Positions 22,893 to 34,225 are shown, counted from the stretch's first letter. The stretch is 64,000 nt of DNA from Nannobrachium achirus (GCA_963921795.1 OY997652.1:57186338-57250337); one strand, 5' to 3'. Numbers and translations: made by a program. Notes: generated from the sequence alone by a model not told the origin.

Positions 22893-24870
22893 TATCTCAA
22901 CACAATGGCCACTCATGGTCTAAATGAAGAGTTCGACCTTAAACCTTTACTGTAACTTCTCCTGTATTTTAATATTGCATTGTAATTGTGCTTTTTTAAT
23001 TTTAATCTGACTACTACTTCTACTTTGATCATTGTTACAGTTATACATGACTTAAACAGGTACAGTATGTGGCACTGATATGTCTGATTTGTCAGTGGGT
23101 ATGTGGGTTAATTTTCTAACTAATACATTAAGCTCCTGGTGGTCATATAGACATCTTGGCTTAATCTCTGTGCCATTTACAAATCTTGGTTTATGTCTCT
23201 TTCTATGCAGACAGCAGACTGTGTCTGATCAGTAATCAGTCTCAAGTTCATTGGGCGGAGTCCCCGGCTGGTCATGCAAATTGCAAACTGTGAGCACTAC
23301 CCATCATTCCCTTTACATGTATACACCTGCACTTTATATATACATTGTTCAGTATCAACATATTCTCACCTCCAATGCGTCAAACAAATGGGCTGTCAGT
23401 ATGCACCTGACGAAGGCCAGAGCGGGCGAAACGCTGTTTTCTTTTTTTAATACCGCTTGGTTAAAGGAGTATTCAGTGATAATGAAAGTGGCCAAGGGTC
23501 ATCTTGTCCCTTACTGGCCTTACAGTGTGGAAATGTTTAGTTTTTTATAATTTTTTTATCATTATAATGTTCTCGTTTTGATCATTAGACCCAATCACTG
23601 AATATCGGTAGGCCTACGTCTCCAGCTTCAGGATATGTATGATACTGATTTACTACCAGACTGTGGCATTTTATGAGTTCAGTAGTTTACAATCTAGGCA
23701 TTTAGCAGACGGTCTTAATTCAGAGCGACTGTGGTACTCAAAACTTTTATTTTGACCATCATAACTAAACATCTAACATAACTACGGCCATATTCTACCC
23801 TGATTGGTCGAGGACTGGCTGGCCACCTCTGAAAACCGAATCTAGCTATGCTCGTAACACGGGCCATGGTGGAAGTCCTTATATGGTCAGCACACATTCT
23901 AGTGAGGAGAATGAATGGAAAATGTACCAATTATATTTTTTTATTTGAATGAAATACAATCACTGAATATACCTTTAACAAAATTATTTGGGGAGCATTA
24001 AGACAGATCAATTATTTTCTTCAGTTTTCCCTTTTTTGATCCAGCACCTGTACCAATATTGTGGATGTGCGTGTATCTCCTGACCGGAACAGCACACAGA
24101 CCCCATCCCTCTTTAAGTAGATGTCAAGACTGGTTGCCAATATAGCGCTATTGATTATAGCACTAAACCTGTGATTAAAGTTGCTCTGTTACGGTAATTG
24201 TAGTGGAGTAAAAGTAATGAAAACTGGAAATACTCTATGAAGTAAAATTGTACTTACGTACAGTACTTGAGTAAAAGTACTTTCCACCACTGCCAATAAG
24301 GTTGCACAGAGAAGCGGTGTATACGGTCTATCATGCAGACTTGTCTACACATGGTTGGAATCTCAAACTTTGAAATGGGAATGGAAATATAAATGTAGAA
24401 TATTATTCTGGTGTGACCGTGCCCTTACAAGTGAAAGTCAAACATGTACTGTATGTAATAATAATGAAATATGCAAAGTAACTAACTAAAATGTTCAAAT
24501 AATTGTAGTGGAGTAAAAGTATAATATTTGGCTTTGAGATGTATAGTGGAGTAGAACAATAGCACACAAAATACTGGAAATACTCAAGTAAAGTAAAAGT
24601 ACTTAAGTACATTACTTGAGTACTTAGTTACTTTACATGACTGAGTACATGCATACATGGGACCATGATTGTGACTATACTTGTCTGTTGCGAAAATGCT
24701 AAATAAACAGCTTAATGTGTTAACTGTTTTTATTATATTTTGACTCTTGCTTTGGCAATGTAAACACGTTTTCCTAATCTTTTGATGAGATCAACTCCAT
24801 CAGTCTCTGTGTTATGACCTTAGGTCATATTGGGCATTTGTCCAGTATGTTGCCCTATGTATATCTTTTC
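22893..24870. other. Non-coding repeat-derived stretch
   Basis: No gene was recognised. Sections near 23040-23110 and 23995-24060 match 56270-56460 in inverse orientation. 24190-24300 and 24480-24640 contain AGTAAAAGTACTTAAGTA motifs typical of old dispersed DNA-transposon ends. Confidence 0.5.
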
Positions 24871-24875
24871 CCCTC

Positions 24876-24878
<3 letters not shown>

Positions 24879-24958
<80 letters not shown>
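24879..24958 (+). repeat. (GT)n microsatellite
   Basis: About 80 bp of pure GT. Confidence 0.97.
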
Positions 24959-24959
<1 letters not shown>

Positions 24960-25249
24960 GGTGTGTGAGACTGAGTGGTGCTGATTGAGTGAGTGGTTGC
25001 CAGCTGGTGTGAGTGGTGGCTGAGTGTGAATGGATAACTAGGTGGAGCATGCTGCTGATTGGCACCTGTGACCAGGCTGGAGATGGCTGCCTCTGCTGGT
25101 GTCTTCCTCTTATCCAGCCTCCAAACAGCAGCCTTTACGTCATTTTAGAATTGTATTTCCCATGGATTCAAGTCTATGTAGGAGTATGTAGGGGTGGGGG
25201 ACCTCATTTTGGTTCCAGGTTGTCCTGCTAGGTTATTAGTGTTTACTGG

Positions 25250-26987
25250 TAAGACTCCCTAATCGGGAGATTTTATTAGTTAATGTATAGTAGTGTATTT
25301 TCTGGGTCTTGTTTGGTTTATTCTTGTGTTTGAGCTGTTAGGCCCCCACACTGAGGTAACCTGTAACTTAATGTGACGATTCTGACTTTTATCTTAACTT
25401 ATTACAATAAATCCTTAAAGGGGGAGTTCAGTCAAATAAAGATGATAACAAGGGTATTCCCAGTTTGTCACACAACAGAGTAATGTATTATTAACCAACA
25501 GACAAAATTTGAATGATGAAAAAAATCTAAAAGTTAAAAAAATTACGTTTCAAAATTTGTCAAATCCAATACATATTTTTCTGTCCTTTCTGCCTAGGGC
25601 TGTAGGGGCGTGGCCTATGTACAGTATGAAGCCACGCCCATTCACAGAGGTTTCTGCTTTGGTTTTCAGTGATGTTAAAAAAAAGAAAAAAAAAGGCACT
25701 AAAGTTGGCTACATTTACTCAAAAAGAAAGTAACTAAGTACATTTACTCAAGTACTTTGTACTCAGGTACTTTGTCTTTACTTGAGTATTATTATTATTA
25801 TTATTTTCGAATTAAAGGTCCATGAAACACAAAATCACGTTTTCTATATATATATTATATCAATGAGTCACTTGTGATAGGGAGCAGTGATATGGTTCAA
25901 TTTGCCCATAGGCTTGGGGATTCAGAGCTTTCTGCTGTCTCTGTAGCTATTTCTGTGTACTTCCACTTTCTAGGTCAAAAAGAAATCTTTGGCGCCACTC
26001 ATTAAATCTTAGCTATCACTGTTCTATGGTGTAATGTGACGTAGGTATATCTAATTAATATTAACGTTTGTTTTACAGAGTCGTATCAAGGGGGGGCGTG
26101 GTTTCACTGTATGCTTGTTTCAGCCAGAGAGAAGAGCAGGCGCTGTCAACAGACAGTTACACTGTGTGGTGCCTGTGTTATTGCGATTTACTACCAAAAC
26201 CTCCACCGGCTGTCTGTCAGTGAGTGAGTGAGTCAGTCAGTCAGTCCGTCACACTTTTGCCCTGCTCATATCTCCACAACCGTTGCCCCCATCCATCCCA
26301 TCCCAGGGACCCCCAGGTCCCTGGGGGACCCCCAGATGTAAAAAATGACCAAATGTGCTCACACGTCACACGTCACACTTTTTCCCTGCTTATATCTCCG
26401 CACCCGTTGACCCGATCCATGCCAGATTTTACACACACACTCCTTGCCTGCCAAACTACAACCTCCAAGGACCCCCGGAGCCCCAGGGACTCCCAGGTCC
26501 CTGGGGGACCCCCAGATGTAAAAAATGACCAAATGTGCAAAAATGACCAAATGACCACCCCAACGGGGCTGCTCACGGGGAATTCCCGGGGACCACCGAC
26601 TCCTGGTGCTCCAGAACGGATGCAAAAGTGGTGGCGCCCCCAGTGGAGGACCCCCTGCCACTGCAGCGCACATAAAATGCCGTAACTCGGGCTAGGAGCG
26701 TCCGGGAGAGCCGGGGCCGGTACCTATTCGTCCGCCAAGGCAACGCGGAGACCCCACCCCTCATTTCTCACATGGCCCTATTCTAGCGCCACCTTCAGGC
26801 CGATTTTTAAAACACATTTTTGGACACTGCTCCTACAGTTTTTGCCCTAAAATCACGAATATCACTACACAGCATGTCTACACTCATGTCATCAACATGG
26901 ATCAGGAAGATTTTGGAAAAACACATTTTGCCCTATTTGTGGAGATAAGCCACCTACGGTCGCTTATCTACCGATTAGGGAGTCTTA
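25250..26987. mobile_element. 1.74-kb DNA element with 17-bp terminal inverted repeats
   Basis: The left end TAAGACTCCCTAATCGG is matched exactly in inverse orientation at the right end (26971-26987). CTGG flanks both ends (25246-25249 and 26988-26991), giving a 4-bp target duplication. It contains a GGCGTGGC hairpin (25606-25640) and an internal tandem duplication (26250-26540). No transposase frame is evident. The superfamily is undetermined. Confidence 0.7.
26250..26540 (+). repeat. Two-copy tandem repeat, period about 180 bp
   Basis: The block ending TGTAAAAAATGACCAAATGT occurs at about 26336 and 26516, each preceded by CCTGGGGGACCCCCAGA, itself a small palindrome. Confidence 0.8.
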
Positions 26988-27097
26988 CTGGTTTTCTGTG
27001 TAGTGTAGCCTGTGTGTGTGTGTGTGGGTGGGTGGGTGTGTGCGTGCGTGCGTGCGTGTCGTGACAGTGCACACACACACACAACGTCCACACACGA

Positions 27098-27170
27098 AAA
27101 ATAGCAGATCTACAAGCTCACAGCGCGTCGCGAAAGCGACGCGTTGTGAGCTTGTATATCGGCTATGTAT
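27098..27170. repeat. Hairpin module in the nested palindrome, left
   Basis: AATAGCAGATCTACAAGCTC faces GAGCTTGTATATCGGCTAT around a GCGTCGCGAAAGCGACGC core. Confidence 0.92.
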
Positions 27171-27255
27171 GTAGCCTAGCTAATAGCCGTAGAGCCGAAA
27201 CCAACGTGTTTACATGAGAAGCTGCTGCTGCAACGGCTGTTAGCTAGGCTACATA

Positions 27256-27340
27256 GCTACATAGCAGATATACAAGCTCACAACGCGTCGCGAAAGCGAC
27301 GCCCCGCGACGCGTTGTGAGCTTGTAGATCTGCTAGTTTT
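27256..27340. repeat. Hairpin module in the nested palindrome, right
   Basis: The same arms as the neighbour surround a core duplicated to GCGTCGCGAAAGCGACG plus CCCCGCGACGC. Confidence 0.92.
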
Positions 27341-27379
27341 CGTGTGTGTGGACGTTGTGTGCGCGCGCGCGCACTGTCA

Positions 27380-27439
<60 letters not shown>

Positions 27440-27834
27440 CACAGCAAATAGCTATAACGCTAGCCTAGCGTCCATTCTTCACTGGTTCCGTGGTCCAGAG
27501 CTGGAGAAAGTGTGTCCATGGATAAAAGCTCAGACCGCTTGTTTGTAAAATACCTGCACATTTTAATTGGTTACAGAACATGGAGTTGCCGAATCTTTAT
27601 ACTTTTTACACCTCCAATGGCTGGTTTTAAAAAATGTTTCCGAAATGGAAAAGCAACAAGTGCCCACTGCTGACAGCTTCGGTCTGTCTCTCTCTGATAG
27701 AACATTACTCCGCCCCCTCCCCCCACAACGGCAGATAACCACGCCTACATTTTAGAAATCTTTTCATGTTCTGAAATCCCATAAAACAAATTAGAGGCGG
27801 GGTTTCTTATCCCTTTAATAAAGAAAAGTAAAAA

Positions 27835-27873
27835 GCTCACAATGTGTCAAGCTTGTAGATCTGCTATTTTCAA
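27835..27873 (+). repeat. Hairpin module, right half
   Basis: AAGCTCACAATGTGTCAAGC is followed by TTGTAGATCTGCTATTTTC, so the left arm is collapsed. Confidence 0.7.
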
Positions 27874-27910
27874 AATACTTGATATATTTGAAAACGTTTG
27901 CAGTAGTAGT

Positions 27911-28070
27911 GATACTGATTGATTGATTGAAGACTTTATTAGAAGTTTGCATAGGAAAAGGTACAGTTTCATGACGGTACAGTTCACTGGTACAAGGTCT
28001 ACTAAAAGGAGATCCATGAAAAGACTAAGCTTATTTCCACTGGAAACCATTGAAGTATCTCATATACTTT
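27911..28070 (-). mobile_element. LINE-type 3' tail, minus orientation
   Basis: (GATT)n is followed by GAAGACTTTATTAGAAGTTT, matching 53641-53790 and the inverse of 6282-6393. Confidence 0.6.
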
Positions 28071-28124
28071 TACTCAAGTATTTGAGTACTTTTTCCATCA
28101 CTCGTCACAGGACGTGCAGCGTGC

Positions 28125-28147
28125 GCGCGCGCACACGCACGCACACG

Positions 28148-28198
<51 letters not shown>
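28125..28198 (+). repeat. (CA)n microsatellite
   Basis: A CG/CA-mixed start followed by a pure CA tract. Confidence 0.95.
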
Positions 28199-28202
<4 letters not shown>

Positions 28203-28594
28203 GGAGACGCGATGGGAAGAGGGAGAGAGAGAGACTTTCTGAACGTGGCTAATGCTAGCTAGCAGCAGCTAAACTGTGGACTTGTGTGGAGGCATGGAGG
28301 CACGCGCCGCGCGTGGGTGCTGTGTGTGTGTGTGTGTGTGTGTGGGGGGGGGGGGGAATGTTAGGGTTGGGGGGGGGAGCACTGCAGCAACAACAACAGT
28401 GTGGAGTCTGTGGACGTTAGCGTTTAGCGTCCAGGCTAGCAGGAAGAAGGGAAGTTGCCTAGTAACTGATCTCATAGGCTATTCAGTAGCCTATCAAAAG
28501 TAATTAATTAATAACTATCACCGTGATGCGCAGTTTTGCGCACCACGGTGACAAGCATTAAAATATGGCACCCCAGTTATGATTAAAAAACGTA

Positions 28595-28888
28595 TGTTGA
28601 GATATAATGACCTCAATTGTATTTATTATTGTGATGGTCTGGGAACTCTTATTCTGAAGTGCTTGCCCCGGAAGTGCTGAAGTGCTTGTTCCGGAAGTAC
28701 TTGTTATTGACTAGCAGTCAGTTTGCACACACACACAGAGAGAGAGACTGAGGCATGGTGAAATAAACCATGCCTCAGTTATGTGTCAACTGAGTTCCAG
28801 CCAGAGCTGATGTGTCTGTGTCAAGTTCTTCGTTATTTCACCTCGAGTATTTCTGGTACATAGAGCGCTGAAAACTACATGCTTAACA
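28595..28888 (+). repeat. Left LTR (294 bp)
   Basis: It matches the right LTR except for a block around 28712-28760, where CA and GA repeats and a second CATGG replace the TATTTAAGG segment present in the right LTR. There are a few point differences near the 3' end. The missing TATA-like segment may weaken its promoter. Confidence 0.92.
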
Positions 28889-28904
28889 GGTTATGGGCCC
28901 AGCA
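28889..28904 (+). promoter_or_regulatory. Primer-binding site for an initiator tRNA-Met fragment
   Basis: GGTTATGGGCCCAGCA directly after the left LTR is the exact complement of the anticodon stem-loop of eukaryotic initiator tRNA-Met (TGCTGGGCCCATAACC). Copia-type elements such as Drosophila copia prime with an internal tRNA fragment in this way. Confidence 0.85.
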
Positions 28905-29052
28905 TAACCAGACTTATTCCCGAGGTGAAAAGTTTGCTGGCGTGCTAAGCTAACGACATGGCTACACGAGGTGGCCTGACTACTAGCAGCCGCTGGTCAA
29001 GGCTATGTTTTGACGGAGACGAGCAGAGGTATGAATTTGGGAGGCTAAGTTT

Positions 29053-30271
29053 TTGGCCCATCTACTACTGCAAGGATTGAAGGATACCATCCTAAATGAA
29101 CCTGATGAAGAGGATGATGACAACGAAGGCGAGGATAAAAATGCCTTGGCCTACGCCGAGCTGATTCAATTTCTAGATGACAAAAGCTTGTCACTAGTTA
29201 TGCGAGAGGCGGCTGATGATGGACGCAAGGCACTGAGAATCCTCAGAGACTATTACCTAGGTAAAAGCATGCCGCGGATCATTAGTCTATATACTGAACT
29301 AACTTCACTGCAAAAGTTATCGAGTGAAAGTGTAACTGACTATGTGATCCGCGCTGAGACTGCTATAACAGCCCTGGGAAATGCTGGGGAGACATTGAGT
29401 GATGGGCTGTTAGTGGCAATGGTATTGAAAGGACTTCCAGAAGAATTCAAGCCATTTGCGGTTCATATATCACAAAGCAACGTGCCAGTGCCCTTTCCCG
29501 AGTTTAAAACCAAGCTCAGAAGTTTCGAGGACACTGAAAAGATGCACGCAGCAGCAACAGCGGGCGACAACGTCATGAAGACCCAGATGCGGCCGACTGT
29601 GAGGTGGGCAAGTGCGGGTGATCGACGGGGAGCTGAGCGCTTCCATGGGTCGTGTCACCGGTGTGGTGAGTGGGGACACCGAGCCAAAGTGTGCGACCTA
29701 CAGCAGCAGCGAGACAACGTGCAGAGGAGCTCTGAGTACAACGGTGGCGGCAGCGGCTGCGGCGACAGCGGCGGAAGCGGCGGTAGCAGCAGAAGCGGCG
29801 GCGGTCACGAGTACTCATTCAGTGCGAGCGACGGTGATATAAAGGTTCAACACGGGCGTGGTGTCAAGCAGACAGGTCTGATGGTCGATACGGGAGCGAC
29901 TTCACACATCGTCACAAACATCAAGAAATTCACAAGATTTGACAACAGTTTCCAGCCAAAGACTCACAGCATGGAGCTTGCTGATGGTACGAGATGTAGC
30001 GGCGTTGCACAGCGCAGAGGAGACGCGCAAGTGACTCTGATCGACAGCAGAGGGCAATGCCACACAGCCACACTGAACCAGGCATTGTACATCCCTACAT
30101 ACCCACAGGACGTGTTTTCTGTGCAAACTGCAACTACCAGAGGTGCTACTGTTGTTTTCACGAAAGGTAAAAATGTTCTCAAATGTAGAGATGGTACAAT
30201 GTTCAACATCCGTATGTATAACCGATTATATTACTTGAATACAGTGAATACGATTGATGTTGATCAACTGT
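29053..30271 (+). CDS. Copia Gag-protease, 5'-truncated open frame
   Basis: The frame of about 406 residues is open to a TAA at 30269-30271; the listed first codon is TTG, not a true start. Residues about 20-160 resemble the copia-type Gag (UBN2) domain. A zinc knuckle CX2CX4HX4C lies at C201, C204, H209, C214, followed by a Gly/Ser-rich stretch (about 230-255). An aspartic protease motif DTGATSH lies at 279-285. The last residues (RLYYL) resemble the start of the pre-integrase region, after which the frame stops. The natural ATG is probably 28958, in another frame; a one-base loss near 29036-29042 separates that start from the main frame. The element is therefore likely inactive as it stands. 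Confidence 0.85.
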
Positions 30272-30688
30272 AATGTGTGTTACAATGATTACAGACAGGT
30301 GCAGAAGCTCAAGGTTAAATGTGTGGACCAACAGACACAGACAGACAGACAAGTTGCCAGTTTCAAGCTACCAAGGCAGACTAGGTCTAGACGAAAGCAT
30401 TCACTCCTACCACAGGTTCCCAAGGCTGTAGTAGTAACACCTCAGAGAAGGCAGGTACAGTCAGAGGCTAAAAGTCATGCTAAACGTTCACCTAGTAGTA
30501 TGAGGATGAAACCAGCCTCATCAAATGATGTAACTGTGTCTGTGTATGATCAAGTTCGGATGAAAGTAGACTACTGCTACAGACTGCTAGGGGGAAAGAA
30601 AGCAGTGGGGGATATGATGCTCGACTATGTGCCTGAGAATCTGTGCATGCTAAACCAAGCTAACAAGAGAGAAGAAAAAAAAATGTGA
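30254..30688 (+). CDS. Unrecognised 144-codon frame in the copia element
   Basis: It overlaps the end of the Gag-protease frame by 18 nt in a different frame. It is basic (Lys/Arg/Gln-rich), with no membrane segment and no integrase or reverse-transcriptase motif. The distal part ([20 protein letters not shown]) looks like ordered protein. It could be an accessory product, a replaced pol region, or host sequence captured in place of pol. I do not recognise it. Confidence 0.4.
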   Translation: MMLINCNVCYNDYRQVQKLKVKCVDQQTQTDRQVASFKLPRQTRSRRKHSLLPQVPKAVVVTPQRRQVQSEAKSHAKRSPSSMRMKPASSNDVTVSVYDQVRMKVDYCYRLLGGKKAVGDMMLDYVPENLCMLNQANKREEKKM

Positions 30689-30867
30689 TTTGAAGTGACC
30701 TGTTTGAAAGCAGTGTGTATTTAAGTTTGCTTATTGCAGCCAAAATGTGAATATGGTGTTGGTGAACTCTGAAGGAGACTCTGTTGGAGAAACATGTCTT
30801 AAGTTTTATTATATTGTAAAAAGAAGGGGGAAAAAAAGTGTATATATGTATAAATCAATGTGAGATC

Positions 30868-30876
30868 AAGTGGGGG
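30868..30876 (+). promoter_or_regulatory. Polypurine tract of the copia element
   Basis: AAGTGGGGG lies directly before the right LTR, the usual plus-strand primer position. Confidence 0.8.
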
Positions 30877-31136
30877 TGTTGAGATATAATGACCTCAATT
30901 GTATTTATTATTGTGATGGTCTGGGAACTCTTATTCTGAAGTGCTTGCCCCGGAAGTGCTGAAGTGCTTGTTCCGGAAGTACTTGTTATTGACTATTTAA
31001 GGAGTGTGAAATAAACCATGCCTCAGTTATGTGTCAACTGAGTTCCAGCCAGAGCTGATGTGTCTGTGTCAAGTTCTTCGTTATTTCACCTCGAGTATTT
31101 CTGGTACATAGAGCGCTGAAAACGACATGCTTAACA
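30877..31136 (+). repeat. Right LTR (260 bp)
   Basis: It begins TGTTGAGATATAATG and ends TTAACA. It retains TATTTAAGG (about 30994-31002), a plausible TATA box lost from the left LTR. Confidence 0.92.
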
Positions 31137-31586
31137 ACGTAAAGCAGTCTTATTCCACAATGCTTTAATATAAAGTTCCAATTTTTTTATAGGGGTTCAG
31201 AAATGACTAATTCTACATGTAAATGTGTCTATAAAGAAATAGCTTAATTCCCTGAACTGGGCCTTTTAAGTATTGGGATTTCAAACCTGTGTGGCCTGGC
31301 TGTTTGGGGACTGGGAAGGAGGGAGTCCACTTTCTTGTTTGCGGCCTAGGCTCCCCTAGGCTCCCCTAGGCCGGGCCGTAACACTCTGCATATAACATAT
31401 TGACATATTATACAACAGCAGTGCACTGCGTATCATTATCTAGCAGTGCAATTAATGAGCACTATATATACTGCACTGTCTCATCAAACAAAGAAATCAG
31501 CTGTGCTTGCGGACAAAGAGCTGCGGAAAAGGCTGTCATGCCAAATAACCGTGATGAGGCACACCCTCTCGTGTAATATTGCTTAA

Positions 31587-32545
31587 CCCTTAAGTTCTGT
31601 TCGGGTCATTTTGACCCGTTTTACATTTTCATTTGGAAAGAAAAGGTAGAAGTTTTACATTTTTCCACCTGAAACTCACTGGCCTTAAAGATTCTTCTGA
31701 GATGAACATGTAAAAAAAATATTTTTGCACTACACCCATGCTAGACCCCCCTCATATTTTTTGAACCTTAAGTGCTGTTCGGGTCATTTTGACCCGGAAG
31801 CACAGATGCACAGAAATACACAGTATTATGCCAAAACACAGACACACAGTCACCCCCACTTCTAACACCCCCTTCCGAAGCCCCCTTCCAAAGCCCCCCC
31901 CCCACCTCCCCCCCACACACATAACCCCCCCTCCCCTGATGCACAGAAATACAAGGAATCATGTACAAACACAGATACACAATCACCCCCTAACCCCTTA
32001 CACCCCTTACACCCCTCCCCCCTCCAACCCCCCTCTCCTCACCCTTACCCCCTCCCCTCCAAACCCCCCAACCTCTGTCCTAGTGTATACGTTCAAGTGT
32101 ATATTATGTGACGTTCATGTGTGTTCACTGTTCACATGTGTGTTCAGCTCTGTGAGAATGATGTCCTGTTCTTGAACCACAAGTATTCAATTAATGGGCA
32201 TGTTGGAAAAAAAAAGTTCATAAAAATTATTGTCTGATTTTCATTTGAGCAATATTGCCCAGTATTAAATAAAGTAGCTTTTTTTTTTTTTACATGAATT
32301 TCAGCTAAATCAGTAAAAACGCCTAGCTCTTACAATGTTTAATGTGATATATAGCAAAGCAGAAATGCAAACATTTACCATATATATCATATGAATTGGT
32401 TTGGTATTGAGTCAAAGTCAATGTATCATGATGATTTGTTAAGTTAAAATTTATATTAGTGTTGTTTTTTTTAAACCAAATATCCCCCGGGTCAAAATGA
32501 CCCGAACAGAACGAAGGTGTAGTGAATCTGAACAGAACTTAAGGG
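31587..32545. mobile_element. piggyBac-like MITE, TTAA target
   Basis: TTAA lies at both ends (31583-31586 and 32546-32549). CCCTTAAGTTCTGTTC is perfectly inverted at the right end. GGGTCATTTTGACCC palindromes lie next to both ends and again at 31780-31797. The interior is C-rich low-complexity sequence. There is no transposase. Confidence 0.88.
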
Positions 32546-32579
32546 TTAATTATGTCAGTGGTCAATGTCTGGGTGCAAC

Positions 32580-32925
32580 TTGATCAAGGGTATAGTTTAA
32601 TGAAGCAATAAGCCACAAGAGGCGAGTGGTTACCGGGTATTTTACACCGGCTGAGAGGCGTTGGGAAACACGAGCCCTCTACCATATTGCCAAGTTTCGT
32701 AAAAAGCGACTGCACGGTCAAGCCAGGACAGAAAAATTGGCAGAAAAATAATAAAAAGGTACTAACACAATAGTGTATCAAGCCCCTATACAGGGCTTGG
32801 CCACTAAAAATACCAATTTCAATAGTGGCTTCACCCTTTCAGGGCTTGGCCACTAATAAAAGGTACTAACACAATAGCGGCTACAAGCCCCTTACAGGGC
32901 TTGGCCACTAAATAAAATACAGGAC
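32580..32925 (-). repeat. Fragment of a dispersed repeat with CTTGGCCAC units
   Basis: CAGGGCTTGGCCACTAA occurs three times (about 32791, 32841, 32897). The segment 32630-32720 resembles 61960-62040 in inverse orientation. This is old transposon-derived sequence without coding capacity. Confidence 0.6.
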
Positions 32926-33094
32926 ATGTTAAAGGAAAAGATTAAGGTCAAACTCCGTTTAGACCATGAAGGGTCGTTGTGTTGAGATAATGTACAGTAT
33001 ATAAACATTTCTCTTTGTAACAGGTGGCATTCTTGTTTGCCTCCTCTGGGGGGCTTTTCCACATTTTCAATGTCTATATACCTACCTAGAGTAC

Positions 33095-33413
33095 TAGAGT
33101 AAGTTTTTTAGGTCTAATTTTTGGTATGAGGCATTCCTGTTGCGTCTGTGTGCTGTTCATAAATGAACCACGATACACATCTTTACCAATGTTAACATAA
33201 ACCTGGGGTAGTTGACAGTTCGTCTTTTTGGGGGATCTTAAAGAAGAGAATGCCCTTCCATGAATCATGTTCTCCAAGCAGAGATTAAATATAGATATGT
33301 TAACATGTCTGAATGTGTAGCCCTGAGAAACTCTGATGTAATGCTGTCAACACAAGTTATTATTATTGCCTTTATTCTCATGGTTTATGCAAGAATTGAT
33401 TGATTGATTGATT

Positions 33414-33460
<47 letters not shown>

Positions 33461-34147
33461 ACATTTTATCAGGTAATTATAAGATAATATAAGTATAGAG
33501 CAAACATTAAAACACGGTGGGTCTCATTCACCAAGAGCCTGATCTAGCATTTTATTTTTTTTATTTTTTAATCTCGTGACCACCAAAACATTTCAATAAA
33601 AAAACGGAAAAAAACAAAAAGAGAACTAAGCATTTTCACAAAATGAAAACTAAACTAGCAAAACCCGTAAAAACTCAAATGAAAACATGTAGTCAAAATA
33701 AAATAACAGTTGGTTCAAATGCTTAGATGTATAGAACATATAATACAATCTAATGTCAGTTATTTATTCTAAAACAGATTTCATTCATAAGCATAGAGCA
33801 GCAGGGGTCTTCAATGTTTTCAATTCAAGGACCCCTTATGTAGCCATTAGGCCCTGGTAATACATCAATATAATAAGCAAGGTAAAACATCAATATAATA
33901 AGCAAGGTAATACATCAACTGACTGTACTGATGTACATAAAATGCATACAAATATCAATATAGACAAAAATAACGTGGGTAGACGGAGCACCTATAGTAA
34001 AAAAGCTTTATACTGTAATTAATGTATCAAAAGCTTCCCACCATTAAGAATTGTGAATCTATTGAAATAAGTTACAAAGGAATCAACAACATGGTTATGA
34101 AGTGAACTCAAGCATTTATTGATTAAGATGGGCAAATGTGATTGTAT

Positions 34148-34225
<78 letters not shown>

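Larger units (their letters stand above)
8551..22950 (+). repeat. Left arm of a giant imperfect inverted repeat
   Basis: From the GGAATGTGACAGCACAGT block (8555) to the TTATCTCAACACAA block (22891) the sequence matches 32.93-45.15 kb in inverse orientation. The match covers promoter, non-coding exon, all coding exons, introns and 3' flank of the kinase-B30.2 gene. It is interrupted by insertions private to one arm. The copies are clearly diverged in exons, so this is not a fresh assembly mirror. Confidence 0.9.
26996..27445. repeat. Nested 450-bp palindrome containing two hairpins
   Basis: Outer arms (26996-27180 and 27243-27445) begin CTGTGTAGTGTAGC / CTACACAG, run through GT/CA tracts and ACGTCCACACACGAAAA, and each contains a complete hairpin module (27098-27170 and 27256-27340). 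A spacer of about 60 bp lies between. The structure can therefore fold at two levels. It adjoins the right end of the 25250-26987 element. Confidence 0.85.
28595..31136 (+). mobile_element. Short Ty1/copia LTR retrotransposon, Gag-protease only
   Basis: Two LTRs (28595-28888 and 30877-31136) bound a 1988-bp interior and are flanked by ACGTA on both sides (28590-28594 and 31137-31141), the 5-bp duplication expected of copia-type integrase. The LTRs start TGTTGA and end TTAACA. The interior has a primer-binding site matching the anticodon arm of initiator tRNA-Met, a polypurine tract, and a Gag-protease frame. Integrase, reverse transcriptase and RNase H are not recognisable, and the interior is less than half the usual copia length. 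It must therefore depend on enzymes from elsewhere. Confidence 0.93.

Noticed and set aside
29470..30209. Minus-strand open frames over the copia Gag
   Set aside because: Antisense shadows of the Gag-protease frame with compositional bias from the Gly/Ser repeats.
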